A stretch of 52,563 nt of DNA, from contig JAJPHQ010000080.1 in assembly GCA_021325195.1 (NCBI GenBank), positions 1-52,563 on the forward strand, written 5' to 3'. Below are positions 24,231 to 33,916 of the stretch, piece by piece. Each line of letters starts with the position of its first letter. The stretch's first letter is position 1. A program made the position numbers and the translations under genes. The notes below the pieces were generated by a model that was given only the letters and a program-made list of their open reading frames with translations, was not told where the DNA came from and made no database searches. The DNA comes from Gammaproteobacteria bacterium. GTDB taxonomy: Bacteria > Pseudomonadota > Gammaproteobacteria > Xanthomonadales > Rhodanobacteraceae.

Positions 24231-25961
24231 TCATTCGGTGGTTCCCGCGAAGGTATCCGGCAGCAGTTCGGCGCCGTCCACGACGACGTCGCCGTCGCGC
24301 ACCGTGCCGGTGGTCAGGATGACCTTGAAGTACGAGGCGCTGGCCTGCGCCGCTTCCAGCAGGTTGCAGCGGGTCACGTCCGGCCGCGAGCTCCAGTCCG
24401 CGGGGTCGGCGGGCAGCGCCACCTCGATGCCCGCGGTCCGGCGGTCGAACAGGTGCGGCACCAGCAGCGAGAACAGCCTGTCACCGGCCTCGTCGCGACG
24501 TTCCTCCAGTTCCACCGCCCGCTGCGGCGCCAGCGGTTCGCCTTCGCCGCTGACCGCCCGCAGGCCGGCCGCGCGCGCGCGTCGCGACAGCAGTTCCACG
24601 CCGGCAAAGACATGGTCGCCGTCCCGGCGCAGCCAGCGGATCAGCCCGACCATCCACTCGCGGTCCTCGTCCTCCTCCGCGGCGGGCGCGAGACCGATCA
24701 CCTCGCCGACCCGGATGCGCGGACCGTCGGCCGCGTGCAGGCGCAGACGGTAGCCGCCCGCGCTCTGGTCCAGCACCTCGGCCGCGAACGTCTGTGCCTG
24801 TCCCGCGTCGGCACCGGCGATCCAGGACGGCGCGTGCTCGCGCGAACTCAGCATGATCGCGTTGCCGTGGATTGCGCTCATGAACGCGGCGAAATCGGTG
24901 TTGCCGGCCAGCACGTAATGCAGGGCGTGCATGCCGATCGCCGCATCCAGCGCGTGCCCTGCATCGAGGCGTCGATGGCCGCGCTCGGAAGATGCCTTCC
25001 AGCCCGCGCGCAGACGTTCGACGAAGGCAGCGCTGGATTCAACCGGCGGGGCGTTGCGCCGGCGGAAGCTGACGTGCTCGATGCCCGGCGGACGCATGGC
25101 GGCGTGCTCGTCCAGGAACCGCTCCAGCGGCGCGAGATCGAGGCACAGCACGCCCGCGCCCGGATCACGGCGGTCGTCCCCGAGGCTGCCGGGTCCGCCG
25201 TCGCTGTCGGTGTCCACGCCGATGCCGCCGGAACCCGCGCGCACCAGCACGCAGTGCGTGCCGAAGCAGCGCGTCAGTTGCCGCGCCTCGCGCAGTTCCC
25301 GCATCGAAAAGCGGTAGGGATTGGACAGCGCGAGCAGCAGGATGTGCGCATAGGCGGCGCGCGCATCGAGAGGAACGCCGTCGGGCAACGGGTCATCCAC
25401 CTCGGTATCCGCCACGCCGGAGTTCACCGCAAAGGCATGCAGCGCGTGCACCAGACGCCAGGCGCCTTGCGGCGGTGACTGGTACTGGCGGTAGGCCCAC
25501 AGCAGCACGTGATCGAGGTGCACCAGCGCGTGCACCGTTGCGGTGGCGGCCAGCCTCGACTTGAAGCGGGGAATCCTGCCGTCGGGCGCGCACAGTTCGT
25601 GCAGGGCCAGCGCATGGGCGCGCGCGAGTTTCCAGTGGAGTCCCTGCGCGGCCATCACGCCCTGCAGCTTGGCAGGCGGCAGCGGGTGCGATTCAGCGGC
25701 GATCTGGCGCTCGATGCCGTCGCACCAGCCCGCGACCGGGGTGCGCAGCAGCCCCAGCGCGACGATGCGCTCCGCACCCGGCCATGCCGTCGCCAGCATG
25801 CCGTCCAGGATCCGCTCCAGCCCCTGCGCCGCCTGCGCGGGATTGGCCAGCGGCAGCGCCTCGACCGCCGCGCGCACGCCGCGCGCGTCGGCCCTGCGCT
25901 CGCGGCCGGGCGGAAACCGCGGCGGCAGGTTTTCGACCAGACGTGCGTAGCTGTCGTCCAT
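24231..25961 (-). CDS. Large protein with C-terminal PilZ-like domain
   Basis: A protein of 576 residues. The first 400 or so are mostly helical and lack a domain I can name. The C-terminal part contains AAEVLDQSAGGYRLRL, which fits the PilZ DxSxxG motif, and WMVGLIRWLRRDGDHVFAGV, which fits later PilZ strands. The upstream RxxxR motif that binds cyclic-di-GMP is not visible, so binding may be lost or different. The ATG at 25961 was chosen over an in-frame Met at 26018 for a shorter, cleaner start. It stands alone, 96 bp upstream of DUF1272 in transcription order. Family is moderately sure, function unknown. Confidence 0.6.
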   Translation of the reverse strand: MDDSYARLVENLPPRFPPGRERRADARGVRAAVEALPLANPAQAAQGLERILDGMLATAWPGAERIVALGLLRTPVAGWCDGIERQIAAESHPLPPAKLQGVMAAQGLHWKLARAHALALHELCAPDGRIPRFKSRLAATATVHALVHLDHVLLWAYRQYQSPPQGAWRLVHALHAFAVNSGVADTEVDDPLPDGVPLDARAAYAHILLLALSNPYRFSMRELREARQLTRCFGTHCVLVRAGSGGIGVDTDSDGGPGSLGDDRRDPGAGVLCLDLAPLERFLDEHAAMRPPGIEHVSFRRRNAPPVESSAAFVERLRAGWKASSERGHRRLDAGHALDAAIGMHALHYVLAGNTDFAAFMSAIHGNAIMLSSREHAPSWIAGADAGQAQTFAAEVLDQSAGGYRLRLHAADGPRIRVGEVIGLAPAAEEDEDREWMVGLIRWLRRDGDHVFAGVELLSRRARAAGLRAVSGEGEPLAPQRAVELEERRDEAGDRLFSLLVPHLFDRRTAGIEVALPADPADWSSRPDVTRCNLLEAAQASASYFKVILTTGTVRDGDVVVDGAELLPDTFAGTTE

Positions 25962-26106
25962 CGCGCGACGGAAACCCTTTCGAATGACGGGCACTTGCCC
26001 GTCGCATCGGAGCCGCATTCTAGCTTGAACCCCGGCCACGCGACGCCGAAACTGTCACAACACCGGCAAAGTGTCGGGAAACATCCCTGCTTGCCCAGGA
26101 GCGATG

Positions 26107-27591
26107 ATGCCATTGACCGACCGGCAGCACGTGCAGGACTTCCGCTCGATCGCCGAACAGGCCCTGTCGCGCGCGGCCGGGGCACCGCTGTCGCTGGGCA
26201 ACCGGGTCGATCTGCTGATCGATGCGCCCGCCAACTTCGCGGCCTGGCTCGAAGCGATCGCAGGTGCGCAACGCAGCATCCTGTTCGGCAACTACATTTT
26301 CCGCGACGACGACACCGGCCGCGAGTTCGTGTCGGCGCTGGCGGAACGCGCGCGTGCAGGCGTGGCGGTGCACGTGCTGCACGACTGGCTGGGTTGCCTG
26401 GGCCAGTCGCGGTCGCACTTCTGGCAGCCGCTGCGCGAGGCCGGGGGCGAGGTGCGCACCTACAACCCGTTCGATCCGCTCAGCCCGTTCGGCTGGATCA
26501 ACCGCGATCACCGGAAACTGCTGAGCGTGGACGGCCGCATCGGTTTCGTGTCCGGCGTGTGCGTGAGCAGCGCATGGCTGGGCGATCCGGCGCGCGGCCG
26601 CGCGCCATGGCGCGACACCGGCGTCGCGTTGCGCGGGCCTGCCGTCGCCGACATCGAGCGTGCCTTCGCCGACACCTGGGCCATGCTGGGCGAACCGCTG
26701 CCGGAATCCCTGCTTGCCGATCCCGATTCGATTGCACCGGCAGGCGAGGTGGCGTTGCGCGTGATCGCCACGCAGCCGTCCAGCGCCGGCACCTACCGCC
26801 TCGACCAGTTGATCGCGACGCTGGCGCGCAAGCGCCTGTGGCTGACCGATGCGTATTTCATCGGTGTCGCACCGTACCTGAGCGCGCTCATCAACGCCGT
26901 GCACGATGGCGTGGACGTGCGCCTGCTGGTGCCGGGCGCATCGGACGTGCCGGCGGTGGCCGCGATCTCGCGCACCGGCTACCGCGCACTGCTGGACGAG
27001 GGCATCCGGATCTTCGAATGGAACGGTCCGATGCTGCACGCCAAGACCGCGGTCGCCGACGACCGCTGGGCGCGGGTCGGTTCCACCAATCTCAATATCG
27101 CGAGCTGGATCGGCAATTGCGAGATCGACGTGGCGATCGAGGACCAGGCCTTCGCGCAGCGGATGGCCGAGCAATACGAGCGCGACCTTAAGAACGCGAC
27201 CGAGATCGTGCTGTCGCACCACCGGGTGCGCGCGCTGGGCCAGGCTCCGCGTCGGCCGCGGCGCGGCCGCGGCAGCGCCGGGCGCAGCGCGGTGGGGGCG
27301 ATGCGGCTGGCGACCACGGTCGGCGCCGCACTGGGCAACCGGCGGGTGCTGAGCGACACCGAATCGCGTCCGCTGCTGGCGAGCGCCCTGCTGCTGCTCG
27401 TTCTCGCGGCGATCGCCGCGCTGTGGCCGCGCGTGCTGGCGTGGCCGCTGGGCGCGCTGGCCCTGTGGATCGCGGTCAGCCTGCTGGTGCGCTGGTTGCG
27501 TTTGCGTCGCCCACGGACGGCGCGTGCCGCGGCGTGCGACACTCGCGTCTCCCGCGAACCGTCGCAGCAGCCCTCCGACGATGGTCATTGA
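26107..27591 (+). CDS. Phospholipase D-type cardiolipin synthase-like protein
   Basis: A protein of 494 residues with two HKD motifs: [19 protein letters not shown] (His135, Lys137, Asp142) and [20 protein letters not shown] (His311, Lys313, Asp318). These are the catalytic pairs of bacterial cardiolipin synthases and phosphatidyltransferases. Unlike ClsA, the membrane segment is at the C-terminus (about 415-455, [19 protein letters not shown]), followed by an Arg-rich tail. Two adjacent ATGs exist (26104, 26107); the second has better spacing from AGGAG. The end overlaps xseA by 11 bp. Expected to act on phosphatidylglycerol at the inner membrane. Confidence 0.85.
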   Translation: MPLTDRQHVQDFRSIAEQALSRAAGAPLSLGNRVDLLIDAPANFAAWLEAIAGAQRSILFGNYIFRDDDTGREFVSALAERARAGVAVHVLHDWLGCLGQSRSHFWQPLREAGGEVRTYNPFDPLSPFGWINRDHRKLLSVDGRIGFVSGVCVSSAWLGDPARGRAPWRDTGVALRGPAVADIERAFADTWAMLGEPLPESLLADPDSIAPAGEVALRVIATQPSSAGTYRLDQLIATLARKRLWLTDAYFIGVAPYLSALINAVHDGVDVRLLVPGASDVPAVAAISRTGYRALLDEGIRIFEWNGPMLHAKTAVADDRWARVGSTNLNIASWIGNCEIDVAIEDQAFAQRMAEQYERDLKNATEIVLSHHRVRALGQAPRRPRRGRGSAGRSAVGAMRLATTVGAALGNRRVLSDTESRPLLASALLLLVLAAIAALWPRVLAWPLGALALWIAVSLLVRWLRLRRPRTARAAACDTRVSREPSQQPSDDGH

Positions 27592-28942
27592 AAGCACCCC
27601 GGCGGAAAACCGCCGGATCCTGACACCCTCGGCGCTGAACCGGCTGGTGCGCGAGCTGATCGAGGGCGCGCTGCCGATGGTGTGGATCCAGGGCGAACTT
27701 TCCAACGTCGCGCGGCCCGCGTCGGGGCACCTGTATTTTTCCCTGAAGGATGCGGCGGCGCAGGTGCGCTGCGCGATGTTCAGGCCGCGCAGCACCTGGC
27801 TGAAGTTCCGGGCCGCCGACGGCATGCACGTGCTGGCACGCGCGCGGGTGAGCCTTTACGAGGCGCGCGGCGAGTTCCAGTTGATCGTCGAGCACCTCGA
27901 GGAAGCCGGCGAAGGTGCGCTGCGCCGCGCGTTCGAGATCCTCAAGGCCAAGCTGCAGGCGGAAGGCCTGTTCGACGCTGCCCGCAAGCGTGCGCTGCCG
28001 CGTTTCCCGCGCCGGATCGGCGTGATCACCTCGCCCACGGGCGCCGCGATCCGCGACGTCCTGACGGTGGCGGCGCGGCGTTTCCCGCTGGCCGGGATCG
28101 AGGTGCTGCCGGTGCAGGTGCAGGGCGCGGAAGCCCCCGCCCAGATCGTCGCGATGCTGGAAGCGGCGGCGCGCGCGCACCGTCACGACGTGCTGCTGCT
28201 CACCCGCGGCGGCGGTTCGCTGGAAGACCTCGCGGCCTTCAACGACGAAGCCGTGGCGCGCGCGATCGCGGCCAGTCCGATCCCGGTGGTATCGGCGGTC
28301 GGCCACGAGATCGATTTCTCGCTCTGCGATTTCGTGGCGGACCTGCGCGCACCCACGCCTTCGGCCGCCGCGGAACTGATCCTGCCCGACGGCGCGGCCC
28401 TGGCACGCACGCTCTCGCAGTCGATGGCTCGCCTGCAGCATGCGTGGCGGCGGCGTTCGCAGGGCGCGATGCAGCGGCTGGATCACCTCTCGACCCGCCT
28501 GCAGGCGCAGCGGCCCCAGCAACGGCTCGCCGCGGGCCGCGAACGGATGCAGGCGTTGCGCGACCGCCTGCTGCGCGCGCAATCGTTGACGGGCGAGCGC
28601 GCCGCCGTCCGTCTCGCCCACGCGCGCACGCGCCTGCTGGCACAACATCCGCGCGAACGACTGATACCGTTGCGGCAGCACGCCGCCGACCTGCGCCAGC
28701 GCCTGACGCTGGCGTGGTCGCGCCACGCGGAGCGCCAGGCCCGGCGTCTGAAGGAACTGGCGCGCGCGTTGCACGCGGTCAGCCCGCTGGAAGTGCTGCA
28801 ACGCGGTTACGCGATCCTGTTCGACCACGACGGCAAGGTGCTGCGTTCCGTGCGGGGCGTGCGGCCGGGCGATCCGCTGCGTGCAAGGCTGGCCGACGGC
28901 GAATTGCCGCTGCACGTGGACGATCCGAACACGCACGCTTGA
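27581..28942 (+). CDS. xseA: Exodeoxyribonuclease VII large subunit
   Basis: A protein of 453 residues (E. coli 456). An N-terminal OB fold ([16 protein letters not shown] then [20 protein letters not shown]) is followed by the catalytic region [16 protein letters not shown] and [18 protein letters not shown], then [20 protein letters not shown] long helical coiled region (about 290-400) and the C-terminal LQRGYAIL motif complete the family pattern. With XseB it degrades single-stranded DNA; xseB is not in the window. It starts inside the last codons of the phospholipase gene. Confidence 0.97.
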   Translation: MVIESTPAENRRILTPSALNRLVRELIEGALPMVWIQGELSNVARPASGHLYFSLKDAAAQVRCAMFRPRSTWLKFRAADGMHVLARARVSLYEARGEFQLIVEHLEEAGEGALRRAFEILKAKLQAEGLFDAARKRALPRFPRRIGVITSPTGAAIRDVLTVAARRFPLAGIEVLPVQVQGAEAPAQIVAMLEAAARAHRHDVLLLTRGGGSLEDLAAFNDEAVARAIAASPIPVVSAVGHEIDFSLCDFVADLRAPTPSAAAELILPDGAALARTLSQSMARLQHAWRRRSQGAMQRLDHLSTRLQAQRPQQRLAAGRERMQALRDRLLRAQSLTGERAAVRLAHARTRLLAQHPRERLIPLRQHAADLRQRLTLAWSRHAERQARRLKELARALHAVSPLEVLQRGYAILFDHDGKVLRSVRGVRPGDPLRARLADGELPLHVDDPNTHA

Positions 28943-28994
28943 CATCGCGCGTTCTATGCTGGCGTTTTCCTCTTCCCGCCCGCAGGCAATCGCC

Positions 28995-30443
28995 ATGCCG
29001 AACGCACCGAAACTGGAATCCCGCTACCCGTACTACCTCGCCGGCAAGCCGGTGCAGGCCAACGCCGACCTGCCGGTGCTGGACAAGTATTCGGGCAGGG
29101 TCGCGACACGCGTGGCGCTGGCCGACCGCAAGACCATCGACGAGGCGATCGCCGCGGCCGTGAAGGCCACCGCGCCGATGGCCGCGCTGAAGCCATACCA
29201 GCGCCGCGCGGTGCTGGAGCATTGCGTCGCCCGGATGCGCGCGCGCAGGGACGAACTCGCCTATGCGCTGTGCGTGGAAGCCGGCAAGCCGATCCGGGAC
29301 TCACAGGGCGAGGCCGAGCGCCTGATCGACACCTTCCGGATCGCCGCCGACGAATCGACCCGGATCGACGGCGAGATCGTGAACCTGGAAATTTCGGAAC
29401 GCACCAGTGGCTACCGCGGCTTCGTCAAGCGCGTGCCGCTGGGGCCGTGTTCGTTCATCACGCCGTTCAATTTTCCCCTCAATCTGGTGGCACACAAAGT
29501 CGCACCGGCGATCGCGGCGGGCTGTCCGTTCGTGCTGAAGCCTTCCGAACGCACGCCGGTCGGCGCGTTGATCATCGGCGAGGTACTGGCCGAGACGGAC
29601 CTGCCGGAAGGCGCGTTCTCGATCCTGCCCTGCCGGATCGAGGACGCCGATCCGTTCGTGGAAGACGAGCGCCTGAAACTGCTGTCGTTCACCGGCGGCC
29701 AGATCGGCTGGGATCTCAAGAAACGCGCGGGCAAAAAGAAGGTGGTGCTGGAACTGGGCGGCAATGCGGCCTGCATCATCGATACCGACCAGAAGACGCG
29801 GCTGGATTTCGTGATCGCGCGCCTGATTTCCGGCAGTTTCTACCAGTCGGGGCAAAGCTGCATCGGCGTGCAGCGGATTCTCGTCCATGCCTCGCTGTAC
29901 GAGGAGGTGAAAAAACGCTTCGTCGCGGCGACGAGGAAACTGAAGGCCGGCGATCCCAAGGATCCCGAAACGTTTCTGGGTCCGATGATCGACGAAGCCG
30001 CGGCGAAACGTCTGGAAGGCTGGATAGCCGAAGCGAAAAAGGCCGGCGCGAAAATCCTGTGCGGCGGCAGGCGCAAGGGCAGCATGCTGGACGCGACCGT
30101 GCTGGAGAACGTGCCGCACAGCGCGAAGGTGAGTTGCATGGAGGCCTTCGGTCCGGTCACGCTGCTGGAGCCGTTCGAGGATTTCGAGGACGCATTGAAG
30201 ACGGTCAACGAATCCGGTTACGGCCTGCAGGCCGGTGTGTTCACCGGCGAGCTCGCGCACGCATTGCGCGCGTGGGACGTGCTGGAGGAAGGCGGCGTGA
30301 TCGTGGGCGACATCCCAAGCTTCAGGGTGGACAACATGCCCTACGGCGGCGTGAAGCTGTCCGGCTTCGGCCGCGAAGGCATCCGCTACGCGATCGAGGA
30401 CATGACCGAGCGGCGCCTGCTGGTGATCCGCGATTCGGGTTGA
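28995..30443 (+). CDS. NAD(P)-dependent aldehyde dehydrogenase
   Basis: A protein of 482 residues with the complete ALDH signature. The catalytic Glu253 lies in VVLELGGNAA, the nucleophile Cys289 in YQSGQSCIGVQR and the cofactor loop in SFTGGQIGWDLKKRAG. The C-terminus MPYGGVKLSGFGREGIRYAI is typical of the lactaldehyde/glyceraldehyde-type subgroup. No signal peptide, so it is cytoplasmic. It starts 52 bp after xseA and runs 9 bp into the next gene, so co-transcription is likely. Substrate cannot be told from the sequence alone. Confidence 0.92.
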   Translation: MPNAPKLESRYPYYLAGKPVQANADLPVLDKYSGRVATRVALADRKTIDEAIAAAVKATAPMAALKPYQRRAVLEHCVARMRARRDELAYALCVEAGKPIRDSQGEAERLIDTFRIAADESTRIDGEIVNLEISERTSGYRGFVKRVPLGPCSFITPFNFPLNLVAHKVAPAIAAGCPFVLKPSERTPVGALIIGEVLAETDLPEGAFSILPCRIEDADPFVEDERLKLLSFTGGQIGWDLKKRAGKKKVVLELGGNAACIIDTDQKTRLDFVIARLISGSFYQSGQSCIGVQRILVHASLYEEVKKRFVAATRKLKAGDPKDPETFLGPMIDEAAAKRLEGWIAEAKKAGAKILCGGRRKGSMLDATVLENVPHSAKVSCMEAFGPVTLLEPFEDFEDALKTVNESGYGLQAGVFTGELAHALRAWDVLEEGGVIVGDIPSFRVDNMPYGGVKLSGFGREGIRYAIEDMTERRLLVIRDSG

Positions 30444-30452
30444 CCGCACCGC

Positions 30453-30926
30453 ATGCGCCTGTGGAGCCTGCACCCGCGCTATCTCGACGCCAGGGGTCTG
30501 GTCGCGTTGTGGCGCGAGGCGTTGCTGGCGCGCGCCGTGCTGCGCGGCGAAACGCACGGCTACCGCAGTCATCCGCAACTGCAGCGCTTCCGTGAGCACG
30601 CCGCGCCGCGCCGTGCCATCGACGCCTATCTCGCCTCGGTGCACGCCGAAGCCCTTGCACGCGGTTACCGCTTCGACGCGGGCAAGTTTTCACGCACGCG
30701 GGACGTCGCGCCGATCAGGGTGACGCGCGGACAACTGGTCCATGAGCTGCGTCATCTGCGCGCGAAATTGCGCAGGCGGGATCCGGCCGGCCTGAGGCGG
30801 CTGCCGAAGGCCGGCGACCGGATCGATCCGCATCCGCTGTTCCGGACCAGCGCGGGTCCGGTCGCCGCATGGGAACGGAGGGATCCGCGGGCACGGCGCA
30901 GGCCACCGCGGTCCCGCGCCCGTTGA
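30453..30926 (+). CDS. Pyrimidine dimer DNA glycosylase/endonuclease V family protein
   Basis: A protein of 157 residues starting MRLWSLHPRYLDARGLVALW, then REALLARAVLRGETHGYRSH and PQLQRF. This opening is typical of the Pyr_excise family (related to T4 endonuclease V) in proteobacteria. The C-terminal 45 residues are Arg/Pro-rich and probably flexible. It follows the aldehyde dehydrogenase by 9 bp. Whether it really excises dimers is unproven for this subgroup. Confidence 0.75.
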   Translation: MRLWSLHPRYLDARGLVALWREALLARAVLRGETHGYRSHPQLQRFREHAAPRRAIDAYLASVHAEALARGYRFDAGKFSRTRDVAPIRVTRGQLVHELRHLRAKLRRRDPAGLRRLPKAGDRIDPHPLFRTSAGPVAAWERRDPRARRRPPRSRAR

Positions 30927-31016
30927 TCGCGCCGTGCAACGCGGTCTGCACACGCCGGGCACGATCACGCGGACGCAACCCGGGGCGCCCGCCCCGGGGC
31001 CGATCCCGTTTCCCCG

Positions 31017-31046
31017 AAAAGCCCCGCGGCTCGCCGTGCGGCGAGC
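31017..31046 (-). terminator. Intrinsic terminator of the cold-shock gene
   Basis: On the minus strand GCTCGCC (31046-31040), a 4-nt loop and GGCGAGC (31035-31029) form a perfect 7-bp stem. GC-rich sequence and TTTT (31020-31017) follow. It lies about 10 bp after the cold-shock stop. The T-run is short, so strength is uncertain. Confidence 0.5.
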
Positions 31047-31055
31047 GGGCGGCCG

Positions 31056-31280
31056 TCAAGCTGCCGGCGCGGCAGGCGCCAGGGCCTCGACATCCGCCGC
31101 CTGCATGCCCTTGGGCCCCTGCACGATCTGGAAACTGACCTTCTGCCCCTGCTGCAGGCTGCGAAAGCCCTGCGCATGGATCGCCGAGTAATGCACGAAC
31201 ACATCCGCCCCGCCGTCCTCGGGCGTGATGAAACCGAACCCCTTGGCATCGTTGAACCACTTGACCGTACCGACAGGCAT
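31056..31280 (-). CDS. Cold-shock (CspA-family) RNA/DNA-binding protein
   Basis: A protein of 74 residues. [20 protein letters not shown] carries RNP1 (KGFGFI) and VFVHYSAI carries RNP2, the nucleic-acid-binding faces of the cold-shock domain. The last ten residues are Ala/Pro-rich. Two in-frame ATGs follow GGGAGGAA; the second (31280) is better spaced than the first (31286). An untranslated leader of up to about 120 nt separates it from the upstream gene. It is likely an RNA chaperone. Confidence 0.96.
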   Translation of the reverse strand: MPVGTVKWFNDAKGFGFITPEDGGADVFVHYSAIHAQGFRSLQQGQKVSFQIVQGPKGMQAADVEALAPAAPAA

Positions 31281-31347
31281 TGCCATTTCCTCCCGCGAAT
31301 TGACGTCGTAGCACACGGCCCCTGTCGAGACCCCACCGTGCGGACCG

Positions 31348-31377
31348 AGTATCCGGCGCGGCGCGTGCAGGATGCAA
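31348..31377 (-). promoter_or_regulatory. Candidate promoter of the cold-shock gene
   Basis: On the minus strand TTGCAT (31377-31372), an 18-bp spacer and GATACT (31353-31348) resemble a weak sigma-70 promoter, about 70 bp upstream of the start codon. This would give a leader of about 60 nt. Match quality is modest and rests on inspection only. Confidence 0.3.
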
Positions 31378-31414
31378 GGGGAAGCGCTTCGATACGTGCG
31401 CCAGTCCACGGCGG

Positions 31415-32176
31415 TCATGCCGCCAGCAGGGCGCGCACGATCGCCGGCACCTGTTCCGTTGCGGCGGCCAGATGCGCGTGGATCTCCTCCAGGCTGATCG
31501 GCGCCTCCGGTTGCGGGCCGCAGCCGGCCGCCCAGTTGGCGATCACCGCGATGCAGGCGTATTCGATATCCAGCTCGCGTGCCAGCGCGGCTTCCGGCAT
31601 CCCGGTCATGCCGACCATGTCGCAACCGTCGCGGCGCATCCGCGCGATCTCGGCGCGGGTTTCCAGGCGCGGGCCCTGGGTCGCGCCGTAGCAGCCGCCG
31701 TCGATCACCGCCACGCCGGCGCGCTTCGCGGCGGCGAGCAGGGCGCGCCGCAGCGAGGCGCTGTACGGGTCGCCGAACTCCACGTGCAGCACCGGCTCGC
31801 CCTCGGCATCGCAAAAGCTGGACGCGCGTCCGCAGGTGTAGTCGATCAACTGGTCGGGAACCGCCAGCGCGCGCGGCGCCATGTCGCCACGGATGCCGCC
31901 GACCGCGTTGATGCCCAGCACGCGCCGCGCACCCAGTTCGTGCAGCGCCGCGAGGTTGGCGCGATAGTTGATCCGGTGCGGCGCGATGGTGTGGTGCTCG
32001 CCGTGACGCGCCAGGAACGCGACACGCTTTCCGGCCACCATGCCGGTGGCGACCGGCGAGGAAGGCGTACCCCATCGGGTGGCGAGTTCACGGCGTTCGA
32101 TGCCTTCCAGCCCCGGAAACGCATACACGCCGGTGCCGCCGATCAGGGCGAGGTCGAGGGGGGTGTGGTCGATCAT
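31415..32176 (-). CDS. mtnP: S-methyl-5'-thioinosine phosphorylase (MTAP/PNP family)
   Basis: A protein of 253 residues in the trimeric MTAP/PNP family. It contains the phosphate-binding start [30 protein letters not shown], then [16 protein letters not shown] and [19 protein letters not shown]. In the nagZ-hpt-phosphorylase order found in Pseudomonas, this gene encodes methylthioinosine phosphorylase, releasing hypoxanthine that the adjacent Hpt salvages. A methylthioadenosine specificity cannot be excluded from the sequence. The ATG at 32176 is 94 bp after hpt. Confidence 0.88.
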   Translation of the reverse strand: MIDHTPLDLALIGGTGVYAFPGLEGIERRELATRWGTPSSPVATGMVAGKRVAFLARHGEHHTIAPHRINYRANLAALHELGARRVLGINAVGGIRGDMAPRALAVPDQLIDYTCGRASSFCDAEGEPVLHVEFGDPYSASLRRALLAAAKRAGVAVIDGGCYGATQGPRLETRAEIARMRRDGCDMVGMTGMPEAALARELDIEYACIAVIANWAAGCGPQPEAPISLEEIHAHLAAATEQVPAIVRALLAA

Positions 32177-32270
32177 GGCGCGCGTTCGTCGGATGGGATT
32201 GGGGAGACGGGCACATCGATGGCGCATTCGGCGGGATTCGGGTTCGCGGGCGCTGCCACGGTGAGCCCCG

Positions 32271-32840
32271 CTAGCCGTCGCCGCTCCCCGCCTCGTTCAG
32301 TGCGTAGATCCCCGGCAGGTTGCGGCCCTGGCCGTGATAGTCCATGCCGTAGCCGAACACGTAGCGGTCGGGCACTTCCACGCCCGCGAAATCCGCCGCA
32401 AGTCCCGGCACCCGGCGGTCGTGGCGTTTCTCGCACAGCACCGCAATCAGCACCCGGCGCGCGCCCCCGGCCCTGCAGTGGTCGCGCAGCGCGGCCAGTG
32501 TGCGGCCCTCGTCGAGGATGTCGTCCACCAGGATCACGCTGCGGCCGCGCATTTCCGTGCGCGGACGCCGCAGCCATTTCAGTTCCGAACCACGGGTGGT
32601 GTCGTGGTAGCGGGTCGCGTGCACGTAGTCGAATTGCAGGTCGCAACCGATCGAGAGCGCCAGCGGTCCCGCGAACATCAGGCCGCCGTGCAGCACGGTC
32701 AGGAACAGCGCGCGCTCGCCCTCCAGCGTGCGCGTGATCTGCGTGCCCATCCGCGCGATCGCGGCTTCGAGCACGGTGCGGTCGTGGATCAGTTCCGCGC
32801 GCTCCAGCGCCTCGGCAAGCGGATGCGACGGATCGTTCAT
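32271..32840 (-). CDS. hpt: Hypoxanthine(-guanine) phosphoribosyltransferase
   Basis: A protein of 189 residues. The PRPP-binding motif VILVDDILDEGRTLAAL is diagnostic of type I phosphoribosyltransferases. LFLTVLHGGLMFAGPLAL and the C-terminal VPDRYVFGYGMDYHGQGRN match the HGPRT subfamily. The ATG at 32840 overlaps the nagZ stop (ATGA). It converts hypoxanthine/guanine and PRPP to IMP/GMP in the cytoplasm. Confidence 0.93.
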   Translation of the reverse strand: MNDPSHPLAEALERAELIHDRTVLEAAIARMGTQITRTLEGERALFLTVLHGGLMFAGPLALSIGCDLQFDYVHATRYHDTTRGSELKWLRRPRTEMRGRSVILVDDILDEGRTLAALRDHCRAGGARRVLIAVLCEKRHDRRVPGLAADFAGVEVPDRYVFGYGMDYHGQGRNLPGIYALNEAGSGDG

Positions 32841-33856
32841 GCGGCCGCTCCCGCTTCGGGCACGTCCAGTTCCGTCAGCTCGGCAACGAAGCGCGCATGT
32901 TGCGGATTGTCCTGCAGGTCGCCCCAGCTGGCCGCCGCCGCACCGCACAGCGTTGCGACCATGTCGGGATCACACGGCGGACGTCCGCGCACCGCGGCGA
33001 TCGCGTCATCCACCATCGACGGCGCGCACACCAGTACCAGGTCGCAGCCGGCATCGAGGTGCGCGGTGACGCGGGCGCCGATCCCGCCCGCCGATTCCGC
33101 GGCAGCCATGCCCACGTCGTCGCTGAACACCACGCCGCCGAAACCGAATTCGCCGCGCAGCATGTCGATCCACGCCTTCGAGTAACCCGCAGCCAGCGGA
33201 TCGACCGCGGGGTAGGTCACGTGCGCCATCATCACCGCTTCCGCGCCGGTCGCGATGCCCTCGGCGAACGGAACCAGGTCGGCCTCCAGGATCGCTTCGA
33301 GGGGACGTGCGTCGATGGCCTTCTCCACGTGCGTGTCCTCGGGAATCGAACCGTGCCCGGGGAAATGCTTGAGCGTCGCCACCATCCCGGCCAGGTGCAT
33401 GCCGCGCACATAGGCCGCGCCCAGCTCCGCGACGGCCGCGGGGTCGGCGTCGAACGCCCGCTCGCCGATCACCCGGTTGCCGCGTGCGAGATCCACCACC
33501 GGCGCGAAGGAAAGGTCGATGTCGCAGGCGCGCAGCTCGCTGGCCATCACCCAGGCGTGGGTCTCGGCCATCCGTACCGCTTCCCCGGGATCGCGGCGGT
33601 ACAGCGCGCCTAGCCTCGCCAGCGCCGGCAGGCGCGTGAACCCCGGGCGGAAGCGCTGCACCGGGCCGCCCTCGTGATCCACGCCCAGCAGAAAACCCTC
33701 GCCGCGCAATTCGCGGATCGAGGCGACCAGCGCGGCCAGCTGTTCCCGGCTCCGGTAGTTGCGCGTGAACAGGATCGCGCCGCTGACTTCCGGCGCGCGC
33801 AGGCGGTCGCGCTCGTGCGCGGCAAGCTCGGTGCCCTCGATCCCCACGATCAGCAT
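32837..33856 (-). CDS. nagZ: Beta-N-acetylhexosaminidase
   Basis: A glycoside hydrolase family 3 enzyme of 339 residues. LLGVDHEGGPVQRFRPGFTR, VATLKHFPGHGSIPEDTHVE (the KH(F/S)PGHG signature) and the nucleophile Asp in VVFSDDVGMAA are all present. No signal peptide, consistent with the cytoplasmic NagZ that removes GlcNAc from 1,6-anhydro-muropeptides in peptidoglycan recycling. The ATG at 33856 gives the usual length; longer extensions lack homology. Confidence 0.95.
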   Translation of the reverse strand: MLIVGIEGTELAAHERDRLRAPEVSGAILFTRNYRSREQLAALVASIRELRGEGFLLGVDHEGGPVQRFRPGFTRLPALARLGALYRRDPGEAVRMAETHAWVMASELRACDIDLSFAPVVDLARGNRVIGERAFDADPAAVAELGAAYVRGMHLAGMVATLKHFPGHGSIPEDTHVEKAIDARPLEAILEADLVPFAEGIATGAEAVMMAHVTYPAVDPLAAGYSKAWIDMLRGEFGFGGVVFSDDVGMAAAESAGGIGARVTAHLDAGCDLVLVCAPSMVDDAIAAVRGRPPCDPDMVATLCGAAAASWGDLQDNPQHARFVAELTELDVPEAGAAA

Positions 33857-33916
33857 GCAGGAATGGCCTGTTGACGGAGCGGTCGGGCGATCATAAAGCA
33901 ACGGCGCGTCGCGGCG

